Assembly: GCA_961205875.1 (NCBI GenBank)
Contig: OY540809.1
Span: 15,140,267 to 15,204,266, forward strand
Direction: 5' to 3'
From: Sialis fuliginosa
Taxonomy: Eukaryota > Arthropoda > Insecta > Megaloptera > Sialidae
DNA: 64,000 nucleotides
In this document: in pieces, positions 1 to 9,003 of the stretch
Layout of the letters: every line of letters begins with the position of its first letter
How positions within the stretch are numbered: the first letter of the stretch is position 1
Position numbers and translations under genes: made by a program
The notes under the pieces: model-generated
Database searches by the model: none
What the model saw: the letters and a program-made list of their open reading frames with translations, nothing else
Told to the model about the DNA's origin: nothing

Positions 1-1001
1 TTTTTTAAATTATGTTGACCTTCAAATATCCTTGAAGGCCTCGCTAAAATAACAAATAAATATTACTATTGGATTATATCCTCACAACCAAACATTTTTT
101 GGTTGAAACATTTTTTTCAAATATGCGATGGTTCTGTGATAAACACCATATTTCTTAGCTACACTTTAAAACCCTTGATTTGAAGTTTTTATTTAATACT
201 AGCTCTTACCCGCCACTTCGTAGGCGTGAAGTTTGTGTTATTTTTATCTAATCAATTTTTGGTATGCAAAGTAGCCTATGTCTCACTTCGAGATGCAAGC
301 TTTGTCCCTGGCAAATTTAATCAAAATCAGTTAAGCGATTTAGCCGTGAAAAAGTAACAATCAGTCAAACAGAGTTACTATCGCATTTGGAATTTATAAA
401 CGAAACAGATAAGCAGTTAATTTTTTATTTGACAATTTAGTCCATTACAATATTTTTTTAACAATTTTGCCTGTGTAAAAGAATATAACTTTAATTTTAA
501 CTATTTAAAGACGAAATAGAGGGAAAAAATAGCAGCGTCCTACATAAAGAGATTGATTTAAATATTTTACTTTTAACCTCCTTACTTAACTGCTAATGCT
601 TATAACGCTTATCCTAAATCGTCCTTATAGGTATAAAGTATTTATTTAAAAAGTCAACAGACATATAAAACACCCCAATACATGCCTTGCATTAAAAGTG
701 TGTTTTAAGATTCTAATGTCGCGTAACGAAATCGCTGTCAAAGTAAAAATCTTATCGTGGCAGGTAAAAGGGGTTAATGAAATTAAACTTTTGACACGAC
801 GTTGGATTATAATTTATGCATTATTTATGAACCTTATAAAATACATTCACCAACTTCAAACTTTTAAAACCTCAACTTCTAATGAACAAGCTTTAATTTA
901 TTACGTGTTTTCTAAGATGTCGTATACCTTATATTTCTTTTGCTATAAAAAATGCTACATAAAATATTATTACCCTAATACAGGTTTGTTTTTAAATATA
1001 C
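1..1001 (-). other. Intron of the Dpr-family gene downstream of exon C (incomplete)
   Basis: The donor GTATAT at 1001-996 opens an intron that runs off the left edge. It is AT-rich and holds one Helitron-like repeat copy at about 198-392. The 104-codon plus-strand ORF at 698-1012 crosses the exon C donor antisense; it has low-complexity composition and no recognisable domain, so I treat it as chance. Confidence 0.7.
198..392 (+). mobile_element. Helitron-like short element, diverged copy (3' end leftmost)
   Basis: Reads CTAGCTCTTACCCGCCACTT, then CAAAGTAGCCTATGTC, then GATTTAGCCGTGAAAAAG and ACTATCGCATTTGG. This is the shared family layout: a CTAG-type end with GC hairpin, a middle with TAGCCTATGT, and an end with TTTCGCATTTATAAT. 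The hairpin is partly eroded, so the copy is old. Confidence 0.7.
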
Positions 1002-1234
1002 CTGAAAACTGACAATAGAGTCTTCATGCAGCCATTCGACGTTCGGTGGGGATAGTGAGTACAGTGGTTTATCAGCCACGCGTGACACTGGTGCTACCTC
1101 GCATGTGAAAGTCACAGTGGAACCTTCTCGGACGTGCTGTACCCGCGGACCTTTAATAACCGCCTGTGCTGGTAACTGAGACAATATTTGACCGTCATTA
1201 TTGTCTAGGTATGGTGAATCCAACTGCTCGATAT
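1002..1234 (-). CDS. Dpr-family gene, internal exon C (inter-domain linker and first half of Ig domain 2)
   Basis: Minus-strand exon of 233 nt. Its first two bases complete a GAT codon with the final G of exon B; then 77 codons follow. The acceptor is TTTTTTCTCAG, the donor CAG-GTATAT, ending in phase 0. The peptide begins DIEQLDSPYLDNNDGQ, continues VIKGPRVQHVREGSTVTF (the I-x-G-P-x-x-x-x-x-x-G-S-x-V-T-F/L start of Dpr Ig2), then TCEV with the B-strand cysteine, and NVEWLHEDSIVSFQ with the core Trp. The Cys-Trp spacing is 23 residues, longer than the usual 12-15 of Ig domains, because of an insert APVSRVADKPLYSLSPP. The second cysteine of Ig2 and the C-terminal anchor must be encoded left of the window. 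Confidence 0.92.
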
Positions 1235-2010
1235 CTGAGAAAAAAGTTGATAGCATTTTACTCAGAACGTATTTTTAACCCTTAACTGGTATCGTGGGGA
1301 TCGGTCGGCCCCCATAGGTCATGTTTTCATGTTTTTTTTAAATCCAAGCAGCGTGCGTATCCGCCATTTTAAACAATCTCATTACGTCTCGACTCGCGGC
1401 GGATGCCGGATGTTTGGCGCTTTAATACCTTCAGGGATGGAGGTATGTGCGGTTGATTTTTTTTTTAATTGTTAATTAGAGGTATATGAACATATCAAAA
1501 AAATGTAACTTTATTGGGATCTCTCGTAAAATGGATCTTGGATTCTGGGTGTAAGCCACGGCGGTTTGGTCGTGTTATCGGTCAACGTTTCGTCACACAT
1601 TTCAGTGGACATTTTGAGGGCTCTTCTAAAAGTGCAACAGAGAAGGGTTAAATAATTTAACGAGTGCGAACCTTTGCCTCTGTTGCACTTTTAGAAGAGC
1701 CCTGAAGATGTCTACTGCAATGTGTGACGAAACGTTGGCCGATAACACGACCAAACCGACGCGGCTTAAACCCAGAAGCCAAGATCACCGCGGAAGCCTC
1801 AAGACATCTCTCGTAGAAGATAATTTAGTGAAATAATGGTAATAAAAGCTAGTTGAGAGTATTATTTACCATTTATAAAGTTTTATCCAGTCTCATTTAT
1901 TGAAACTAGCTTGCCAAAAGCTAATATTCAGTGGGGGCCACAAATACCCCACGATATCAGTTACGTTTATAAAATTTATGATACAAGTTAAGAGTTAAAT
2001 ATATAAGCAC
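1235..2010 (-). other. Intron between Dpr exons B and C (776 bp, phase 1)
   Basis: Bounded by the exon B donor GTGCTT and the exon C acceptor TTTTTTCTCAG. It is short next to the 33.8-kb intron upstream. A third of it is a fold-back repeat (1533-1786, listed separately). The rest is AT-rich without recognised elements, apart from a GC-richer patch near 1290-1445. Confidence 0.85.
1533..1786. repeat. Fold-back (palindromic) repeat inside the 776-bp Dpr intron
   Basis: Two inverted arms of about 110 bp: 1533-1642 and 1678-1786. The left arm carries CGTTTCGTCACACATTTCAG and AGGGCTCTTCTAAAAGTGC; the right arm carries their near-perfect reverse complements. A 35-bp spacer separates them. The outer ends read GATCTTGG(A/C)TTCTGGGT. 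Two relatives sharing the same core are at 7905-8038 and 33800-33921, so this is a dispersed MITE-type family and not part of the gene. Confidence 0.85.
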
Positions 2011-2221
2011 CTTTAACATTGAGTAAGACAGGTCTGCTCATCTTCGGCTCGGTGTTAACCTGACACTCAAATACTCCTGCATCCTCCAGCCTGACAGAGC
2101 GTATCCTGAGCGCCCATCCCGCGGTTCCTGGCGTGTGCAGGGACTCGAACCTAGGGTCTGCCGTATACGTGTGTTCCCCAGAAGTCAAAATGCGCAGGTC
2201 GCGCGTTCGAATCCACGACAC
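2011..2221 (-). CDS. Dpr-family gene, internal exon B (second half of Ig domain 1)
   Basis: Minus-strand exon of 211 nt, 70 codons plus one base. The acceptor reads TTGATTTTCAG before GTG-TCG-TGG; the donor is AAAG-GTGCTT. The peptide starts VSWIRTRDLRILTSG, passes HTYTADPRFESLH and WALRIRSVRLEDAGVFECQV, and ends NTEPKMSRPVLLNVK. VSWIR (core Trp of Ig1), TYTxDxRF, the D-x-G-V-F-E-C motif with the second Ig cysteine, and NTEPKMS are signatures of Dpr proteins. In Drosophila these bind DIP Ig receptors to specify synaptic partners. GC content is clearly above the surrounding intron. It pairs with the cysteine of exon A to complete Ig1. The family call is firm; which of the roughly twenty paralogues it is I cannot say. 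Confidence 0.96.
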
Positions 2222-2229
2222 CTGAAAAT

Positions 2230-3060
2230 CAAACGATAACATTTTGATTTATATTTATAATGATGGTTGTTGTACACCATTAAAATTATTATTAATTTAT
2301 TACCACTGCTCTAAAATCGAAACCGAAGTTGTAGAGAACGTTATTTTCTACAATTACAATTTTATACTATGTCATGTAATTACGTATAATCCCCTTGGCA
2401 GCTATATTTGTTGAATAAATGTTTTTCTAACACTATACATATAACTGAATTAATTACAATAATTGTCCTGAAATTGAACAGACATTTTAAAAGATGGTGC
2501 ACATTTTTTTATAATAATAGTTCATTTAAACTTTGATCACAATAAATAACATATATAATTAATGTCTTTATAATTATAAAACAACATTTTCAAGAGACTT
2601 AAATCAATAAATAAAACTTTAGCCCTGTTCTAAATTTGTTTTTTGATTTATAATGGTAAAAGTTTTACTTCCAATTAACGCATAGTGCTCTAGATCAACA
2701 AAGTTTTTTTACTTTAATTTTTATAACGTGCACAAAATATATTTGACATTTTTTTATAACGTTATAAAAATATTGTAATAGAACATAACTTAAATATTTT
2801 TATCATGCAATAATGACTGTTTATACATATGTATATACATATAGATTTTAAATAATATTTTTGTTGATAAGAGTTATCTTTTTAGGGTTCTTTTTGTCGG
2901 TCCGTTCGTCCTTTTCAGTCAAACTAAAATATCTCATAAACTATATAAATTAGAAACTTGAAATTTTTACTGAACATGTAAAATGATGCCCTCCAAATTA
3001 TTTGAAAATGATATTAAAAAATTAAGTACAATGTATAAATTTTGAGATTAGTAGCATATG
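2230..3060. other. AT-rich intronic DNA, nothing recognised
   Basis: Homopolymer-rich A/T sequence with no ORF of note and no repeat I can match elsewhere in the window, apart from one ACCACTGCTCTAAAAT motif near 2303 that recurs at 42412 and 52303. Confidence 0.5.
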
Positions 3061-3063
3061 CGC

Positions 3064-3170
3064 ACTCATAGTAAGAGTTTTGACAGATGGTGAATATATG
3101 GTAAAAGCCAAGTCTCACTAACAGCAGTATTTTCTGATTTTATCAATTTATATCATTCATTTAATTAATT
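3064..3170. mobile_element. Mariner-like GATACTC MITE, 5' fragment
   Basis: Contains CACTCATAGTAAGAGTTTTG followed by AAGTCTCACTAACAGCAGTA, the left half of the family whose best copy is 57159-57364. The right inverted terminus is missing. Confidence 0.6.
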
Positions 3171-3241
3171 TTTGTGTGGGGTCCTTTCATTAACAAAAAG
3201 CGATTGTTTTAATGTCCTCGACAACTTCTGAAAGTTTGTCG

Positions 3242-3296
3242 GTATGTTTACTGGACATCCTGTATATAGTATATACAGGATGTCCAGTAAACATAC
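3242..3296. repeat. Perfect 27-bp palindrome with a 1-nt centre
   Basis: Arms 3242-3268 and 3270-3296 are exact reverse complements around G3269; the arm contains TTTACTGGACATCCTGTATA. The ACATCCTGTATA motif also ends the element at 15887-16331 and occurs near 38402 and 60769, so this looks like two inverted termini of one transposon family fused after loss of the interior. Confidence 0.85.
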
Positions 3297-4229
3297 TTAT
3301 AGTATATACTTATACTATAAGTATATTCATATAGTAACTCTATAATATTTAACATAATATATTGGTACATTGTTTGGTAAACCTATATTGTTACACTTTT
3401 TGGTACAGCTATATTCACAACGTTGTATAATATACATATATGTATGTTCTTTATAAGCGTACCTGTATTTGAAACATTAATTCCATTGTTAGTATTATAT
3501 TATTTGGGTAACTAGGTTTTTGTAGTTTTATAAATATTTAAACAAGCATCCCTAACTTGAAATTACCGCATTTGTGTATGAAAACTAATTAATTTCTGGC
3601 GTAATTACGGCTAATTACCAGTTACATATGTGGCAAAATCTCTTTGGAGAGTTAAAGTTTAATAGAATAGAAATTATATTTAATGTCAGGAACATATTTC
3701 TCTGGTGTTGTACAAATATTATATAAAAGAAATTTCATAAACAAAATAACTTAAAATTTTATATGTGTAGTTTAATTTTTATCGAAATTGAAATGTGTTT
3801 GTTTGTCTGTCGGTCACAGCATTCTTAAAAGTTTCAGGTTTAAATGCAAATTTTAAAAATAACTGTCTAAAATCGAATTTTTGTATACATGAATTTTTTA
3901 TATAATTGATAATTATTTGACTAACCCCGTATATTTCAAACTAAAATTACTATTTGCTACAAATTGGAACATTACTCTTAGTTTACGTGAACTCTATTCT
4001 CTACACTTAAATGTAGACAAACATAATTAACGTGGGGAAGCTTAATACAAACATAACCGATTTAATTTTTCCATTACATAAATTACTATAAATAACAAGA
4101 GCAGCTAAAATCTAAAGCCACATTTGCTTTGCAATATACATACACTATCCGTATATGAACATTTTCCACTTGGCTATAAAACATAGAAGAGCCGCACTAG
4201 ATGATAAAATAAATAAAAAATAGTCTATA
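3297..4229. other. AT-rich intronic DNA, nothing recognised
   Basis: Several TATA-rich runs (3297-3470) and otherwise unique AT-rich sequence. I see no coding potential and no repeat shared with the rest of the window. Confidence 0.5.
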
Positions 4230-4440
4230 CGAAAATTTCACGTTGACGTTTCGTATCCAGTCCGTCACTAATGCGCTCGATGATATATGTTGTTTACTGC
4301 ACACAGTGTTATTGCACCGGCGATTGCAAAATGTAAATGCGTCGACTGAGTCCCCCCAGTTACCCCCTTTTCACTATCACCCCGCCAGTTCCGGATTTAG
4401 TCAAGATTTTTATTTCATTAACGAAGAGCATATTTAAAAA
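4230..4440. other. Unique GC-richer island in the large intron, candidate regulatory DNA
   Basis: Contains GTATCCAGTCCGTCACTAAT, ACCGGCGATTGC and GTCGACTGAGTCCCCCCAG, markedly richer in CpG than its surroundings and not matching any repeat here. It overlaps a 64-codon ORF with no recognisable domain. Preserved GC-rich unique DNA in a transposon-filled intron may be under constraint, but this is inference. Confidence 0.3.
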
Positions 4441-6966
4441 TATATATATTTGTAATGGTTCATAATAGAAAAAAAAATGTTTGGGATAAATGTTATAGAA
4501 AATACTATTGTATATATTTTACGTCCTAGTTTTCTGTAAAACTTACCATTTTCAAGTAATGTAGGTACTTGAAAATTTTATACTATATCAAATAAATTGA
4601 CATATGTGTATGCAAATCAAACCCCGAGCGTATATGTCTCGTACCGTACTGTATTTCAATTTCTTTGATTCTGTAATGATATTAGAAAACTTATAATTAT
4701 AAATAAATCATTTTTAATTATATTTGACAAAAATACGATTTTTTTTTAATTTTGATAAACGAAGTTTTTAATAATATCATAAATTGATTCCTTGCACTTT
4801 CAGCTGTCCTTTAATACCCTACTCGTCGGAATTGAATGAAAAAAAATTATAACCCATTTGCCCCTTCTCAAAAAGCACCACAAAATTTAAAAAAATATTA
4901 TACAACTCAGAACGATTTTGGTCCACCATTTTCTATAACTATGACAAATCTAATCTTCTTAGATCAAACGGTTTAGTAGCTAGACAGACGGACAGTCGTT
5001 TCGTAAGGTCGATCCAGACTATCGAGCTGGTTTCGGTCCGGTCTTGCTCCAATCAAATATAAATAACAATAACAATGAAAATAACAATGAAATCATTCAC
5101 ACTATAAGTATCACTCAGGTATCGGTCCCATTACGCTCCTATACAGTATTAGGGTCGATCCAGACTATCGAACCGGTCTTGGGTATAATAATACTGTATC
5201 AGAGCGTGAATTGGACCGAGACTTTTTTAATTAGAGCGATACCGGACCGGTTCGAGACCGGATCTAAGACAAGGGTCTGAATCATTTACTATAATTATGC
5301 CGAATCACATAGATTAAACGGTTCGGTAGCTAGAAGACTGTTACATACAGACAGACGGATAGACTGACTGACAGACAGACGCACTGTTGATTCCATAAAT
5401 GTTCCTTTTTCTGCTTAGTTTGTTTTTCAATATTTTCTACATTCATGAATCTGTCATACAAAGACAGGAATCTGACATCGCCCCCCGCCCTTTCAGCCTC
5501 GTAACCCCGGCACTGGTCCTACACCACACGCAAGATGAGAAATGTACCATATGGTAATGCGGAACGCCACACTTGAATATTTCCAACATCGTCACGACAT
5601 TTACGATCTATTTGAGTGCATATGATTCTTATAAATGAAAAAAATAATAATAACTTATGTCATTTTTATACGTCATATCTTGTCGAGGGTGATGCCCCCT
5701 CATATATTTATTTAAATTCAGAATTTCAATGTGATACTGAAATTTATATAATATTACAACACAAGTGTCGTATTTTCTGACGTCGTAATTGTCGTAGATT
5801 TTTTATAATATTAGCAGTTCCTCCAAGGGGGGGGGGGGGGGTAAAAGAGAATTTAATTTTTTAAATTTATTACATATACTTGTACATATCTTATATTTGT
5901 ACATATTTTTATATTTCATTTTCATTTTATATATTGTTATTTATTTTTAATCAATTCGATATTTTTATTAAACAATTTTCCTTATTACGAACCTGTATTA
6001 AATCAATTATATAATTTAAACTAATTATAGGGTCTTAGGCATTGCACAATGAATGTCGCATCAAATTGGGACTATTATTATAATATGTAGTAAAATTTCC
6101 TAATACAGTCCTACTCTAATCAAACTATCTTAGGCATTTGAAAAGTCACATAAAAATCGCTTCAGCAGCACAGACACATTCTAAAAAGTATAAAACGGTT
6201 CATAAATATTAACTTGTAAACTAAAAAAAAATGCTGTGTGACTTACTCACATAAGCGCACGGTTGAAGTGAAACTTCTTTTGTTTTTCTGCAAATTAAAT
6301 AAATAAAGCTATTAAATTAATAACCAAACGTATTATTTTGACGCATACAAAACACGTAGCTTGACACCGATTTAAACTGACTTGTATGCATTCATCCATC
6401 TTTTCTTATACATCTACTCATCGCTCTCTCAGGCACACTCTCTTGTCGTATTTTAAAACGTGCCAAGGTTATTCCAATTCACTAACTCGTTAAAGAAGTT
6501 TAACTTCAACAATTATATATTTATATTGATAATATGAACTACATAATAAAATCCATATCAAAAAATATAATTTCAAAGTTAGTGAACTGTGCATTGCAAG
6601 TGCATAAAATATTGTATAAGCCTATTATAAATGTTACTTTCCCGGAATTTGCGCCGGTAAAACGTATTGAAAATAAATTACAAAAACATAATACCTATAT
6701 TGACAACTGGCACGGCCGATTCATCTGAATTTGCTTTTCATCGACAAATTAAAATGTTTGCATTTTAATTGATATAGCGTACAGATCCGATTATTAATTC
6801 TATATAGATAATATTTGTGGTCAGTCTATATCACTCAAAAATATCATAAACGAATATCAGTTTTCCGATATGGAATAAAACAGCAGTTCTAAAGCAATGG
6901 TGTTGATTTGAAAGTTGTTATTTCGAAGAGATTAAAAACTTTGGTACCATTTTTTTTTATTATTAT
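4441..6966. repeat. AT-rich intron with a composite inverted/direct repeat at 4990-5280 and a G15 run
   Basis: At 5010-5280, GGTCGATCCAGACTATCGA occurs twice directly (about 5008 and 5153), and ATCGGTCCCATTACGCTCCT is roughly inverted as AGAGCGTGAATTGGACCGAG. The block is flanked on both sides by TAGATCAAACGGTTTAGTAGC-like sequence (4960 and 5310), so it appears to have inserted into, or duplicated, an older repeat. A run of 15 G lies at 5827-5841. The remainder (5640-6966) is AT-rich, with a slightly GC-richer unique stretch at 6340-6480. No gene is visible. Confidence 0.5.
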
Positions 6967-7850
6967 TTTGACTGTGTCGGGATGCACAGTCGAGGGATTG
7001 ACGTGAATACGTGAAGTGGGGTTAAATAAAACTCAGATTAATAGATTGAAACGTTTGAAAATTTGTAAAATGGACATAAAATGTTGCCGTAAACTTAGTT
7101 TAAATTAAGAAATATATGTATAACTATCTAAGTATTGTATCATATAGTTATTTCTTATGATTTGTACGAACATAAAAGCAATTAATTAATACGAAATTAA
7201 CTTTTTATTTTTTTATTCAATTTAACAATTTCAATCAAATAATTAAAAACGTTAGGTCGTAGAGAATGTTTCTAATATCCTGTTATTTTTTTTTCAATTC
7301 AATTAAAATTTACAAGCGCAATCGTGGACAAACAAAATTTAATTTTTTGTTGTTATTTTTGCATAATATTAAATTTATCACCCATTAAAACTGATTAAAT
7401 GTTTTGATTTTTACTTGTACCTTGTAGATATAATCGAGATCTATAATTTGAGACAAAACCCGCGTGAAAGCTGCTCTGAATGACAAAAATATACGGATTA
7501 TAAATTTACGTTAGCGCGCAAAACTGATCTCTCCGCGTTATATCAAGTAGATGATATTCACGTCAAAAATCAGTTGCACATTCCCTATTATGCTTACAAC
7601 AAGTTAATAAAAAATTGATCATTCCTTCCAGTTTCGTATTCAACAAAATTTCAACTGAATTAAAAAATGTGACAATTTTTTTTAGAATTAGTGTTTTGTT
7701 CGAAAACTACTGAACCGACTTTAATGGAAATTTCATTATTAAAAAAACCAAAACTCAATAATTAATTATGCTATATAATAATTGCAATTCAATATTAGGG
7801 TAGACCTATATTAAGAAAAATATACAATTAATATTTTCTAGTAGATATGT
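6967..7850. repeat. Dispersed repeat starting with a GACTGTG hairpin (copy 1)
   Basis: Begins TGACTGTGTCGGGATGCACA, where GACTGTG and CACAGTC form a 7-bp stem, then AGTGGGGTTAAATAAAACTC. The same order recurs at 37131-38045: hairpin, GGGGTTAAATAAAACTCAGA, TAGTTATTTCTTATGATTTG, a TTTACAAxCxxAATxGTGGA block, and CATTAAAACTG. The right part (7680-7850), with AAAACTACTGAACCGACTTT and TAGGGTAGACCTATATTAAG, belongs to another dispersed family also seen at 16510-16670. Confidence 0.65.
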
Positions 7851-7904
7851 ACAACATGAACAAAAAAATTGTACAAACTTTTAGGTTTCCGCGGTGATTT
7901 TGCT

Positions 7905-8038
7905 ATGGATCTTGGCTTCTGGGTGCATGCCACGACGAACCGGCCAACGTTTCATCGCACATTACAGTGAAGACTCTTCTACGTTGTCCGATAGAACGAT
8001 CAAATCGACACAAATTATACCCAGAAGCCAAGATCCAT
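7905..8038. repeat. Short palindromic MITE of the GATCTTGGCTTCTGGGT family
   Basis: A 134-bp element with perfect 20-bp terminal inverted repeats: ATGGATCTTGGCTTCTGGGT at 7905-7924 and its reverse complement at 8019-8038. The interior has the ACGTTTCATCGCACATTACA core also seen in the intron fold-back at 1533-1786. Confidence 0.8.
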
Positions 8039-8141
8039 AACTAGTTGTGATGTATAAAAATATGTACACAATCATATTGAACAGATCGGTCAGGGACGTA
8101 TTAAAAATAATAAATTATTTGATTTTGAAATGAATTTGTAT

Positions 8142-8520
8142 CTAATAAAATGTTGAACACCACACATAGTATTGTACAATATTTGAAAGAATTGAGAGCG
8201 GTATCTGCATAAGCCGATTGAACGTAAATTGCTCGTCGCCGGCGTCGATGGTACATTTGCAAAAATCGTTAATTCTGGCGCTCGTGGGGGAACGTTTAAC
8301 GCACGTTGTCATTGTGCGAATAAATACACAAATTTTGTGTCTGCTTTTTTTTATTTCAATACTCAATCACCAGCACCGCTTTAATGCACCCCCCCTCAAC
8401 CCTCATTTAAATATTTACTTTAAACGAAAATACGAATTTTTATATTTCGTAAATCATCGGCCGCCTTTTAACGAAAATTATCACGTATACAATAATTTCA
8501 AAACCCGAACTGAATAAAAT
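8142..8520. other. Unique CpG-containing island in the large intron, candidate enhancer
   Basis: Holds TGCTCGTCGCCGGCGTCGAT, TTCTGGCGCTCGTGGGGGAA and TTTAACGCACGTTGTC. It is not repeated elsewhere and lies between transposon remnants. Overlapping 74- and 99-codon ORFs on opposite strands have no domain and no splice support, so I do not call a gene. Flanks 8521-8918 are A-rich and empty. Confidence 0.3.
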
Positions 8521-8918
8521 TATACTGTAATCGTAAGAACGAAATGTTTAGGAATATTGATAAAATCATGTACAATGGAATTAAAATCGAACATACACAA
8601 ATCGAAAAATATATATTATTCCTCTTTAGGTACAAACAACTAAAAAAAAGTTGATTTAAAAAAAAACTAAGTGATAATTAAAAAAAAGCAAAAAAAAAAT
8701 TAATTTTCAAACAGTTATACCTCCGTGAAAAATGATTATATTTGCATGATCTAAAGCTCATTCGAAAGCTTGTACTTTCTATTATTTTTATTATCCCCTG
8801 CCGCTCTGAAAAATTATCTCTTAAATTTTTTTATCCACGACTTATATATAATACATGTATTACATACGTAGTTTTTACTATATAATGCTATGTATTATTC
8901 ACAGAGGCAATAATGAAT

Positions 8919-9000
8919 AATTTGAGAACGTGTGATTGGTGCACAAGCGGGTATAATGACCATTATACCCGCTTGTGCACCAATCACACGTTCTCAAATT
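8919..9000. repeat. Perfect 40-bp palindrome with a 2-nt spacer
   Basis: Arms 8919-8958 and 8961-9000 are exact reverse complements, separated only by AC. The arm includes GAACGTGTGATTGGTGCACA and GCGGGTATAATG. It ends five bases before the Helitron-like array starts. Perfect identity over 40 bp implies recent origin or ongoing correction between arms. Confidence 0.95.
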
Positions 9001-9003
9001 TCT

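Noticed and set aside
698..1012. 104-codon plus-strand ORF
   Set aside because: It overlaps exon C antisense, has low-complexity Lys/Tyr/Phe composition and no domain. It is best explained by chance in AT-rich DNA.
1700..1745. CTGAAGA ... CGAAAC resembling a hammerhead ribozyme core in the right arm of the fold-back
   Set aside because: I could not draw a convincing stem III or the required UH cleavage site, and the other family copies alter the core.
2130..2222. tRNA-like B-box motifs on both strands of exon B (GGTTCGAGTCC on minus, GTTCGAATCC on plus)
   Set aside because: The bases flanking the putative T-loops do not form a 5-bp stem and no acceptor or anticodon arms fit. They are codons of a firmly supported Dpr exon.
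8218..8517. 99-codon plus-strand ORF in a GC-richer island
   Set aside because: No domain or signal peptide and an opposing ORF of similar quality. The island is more likely noncoding.
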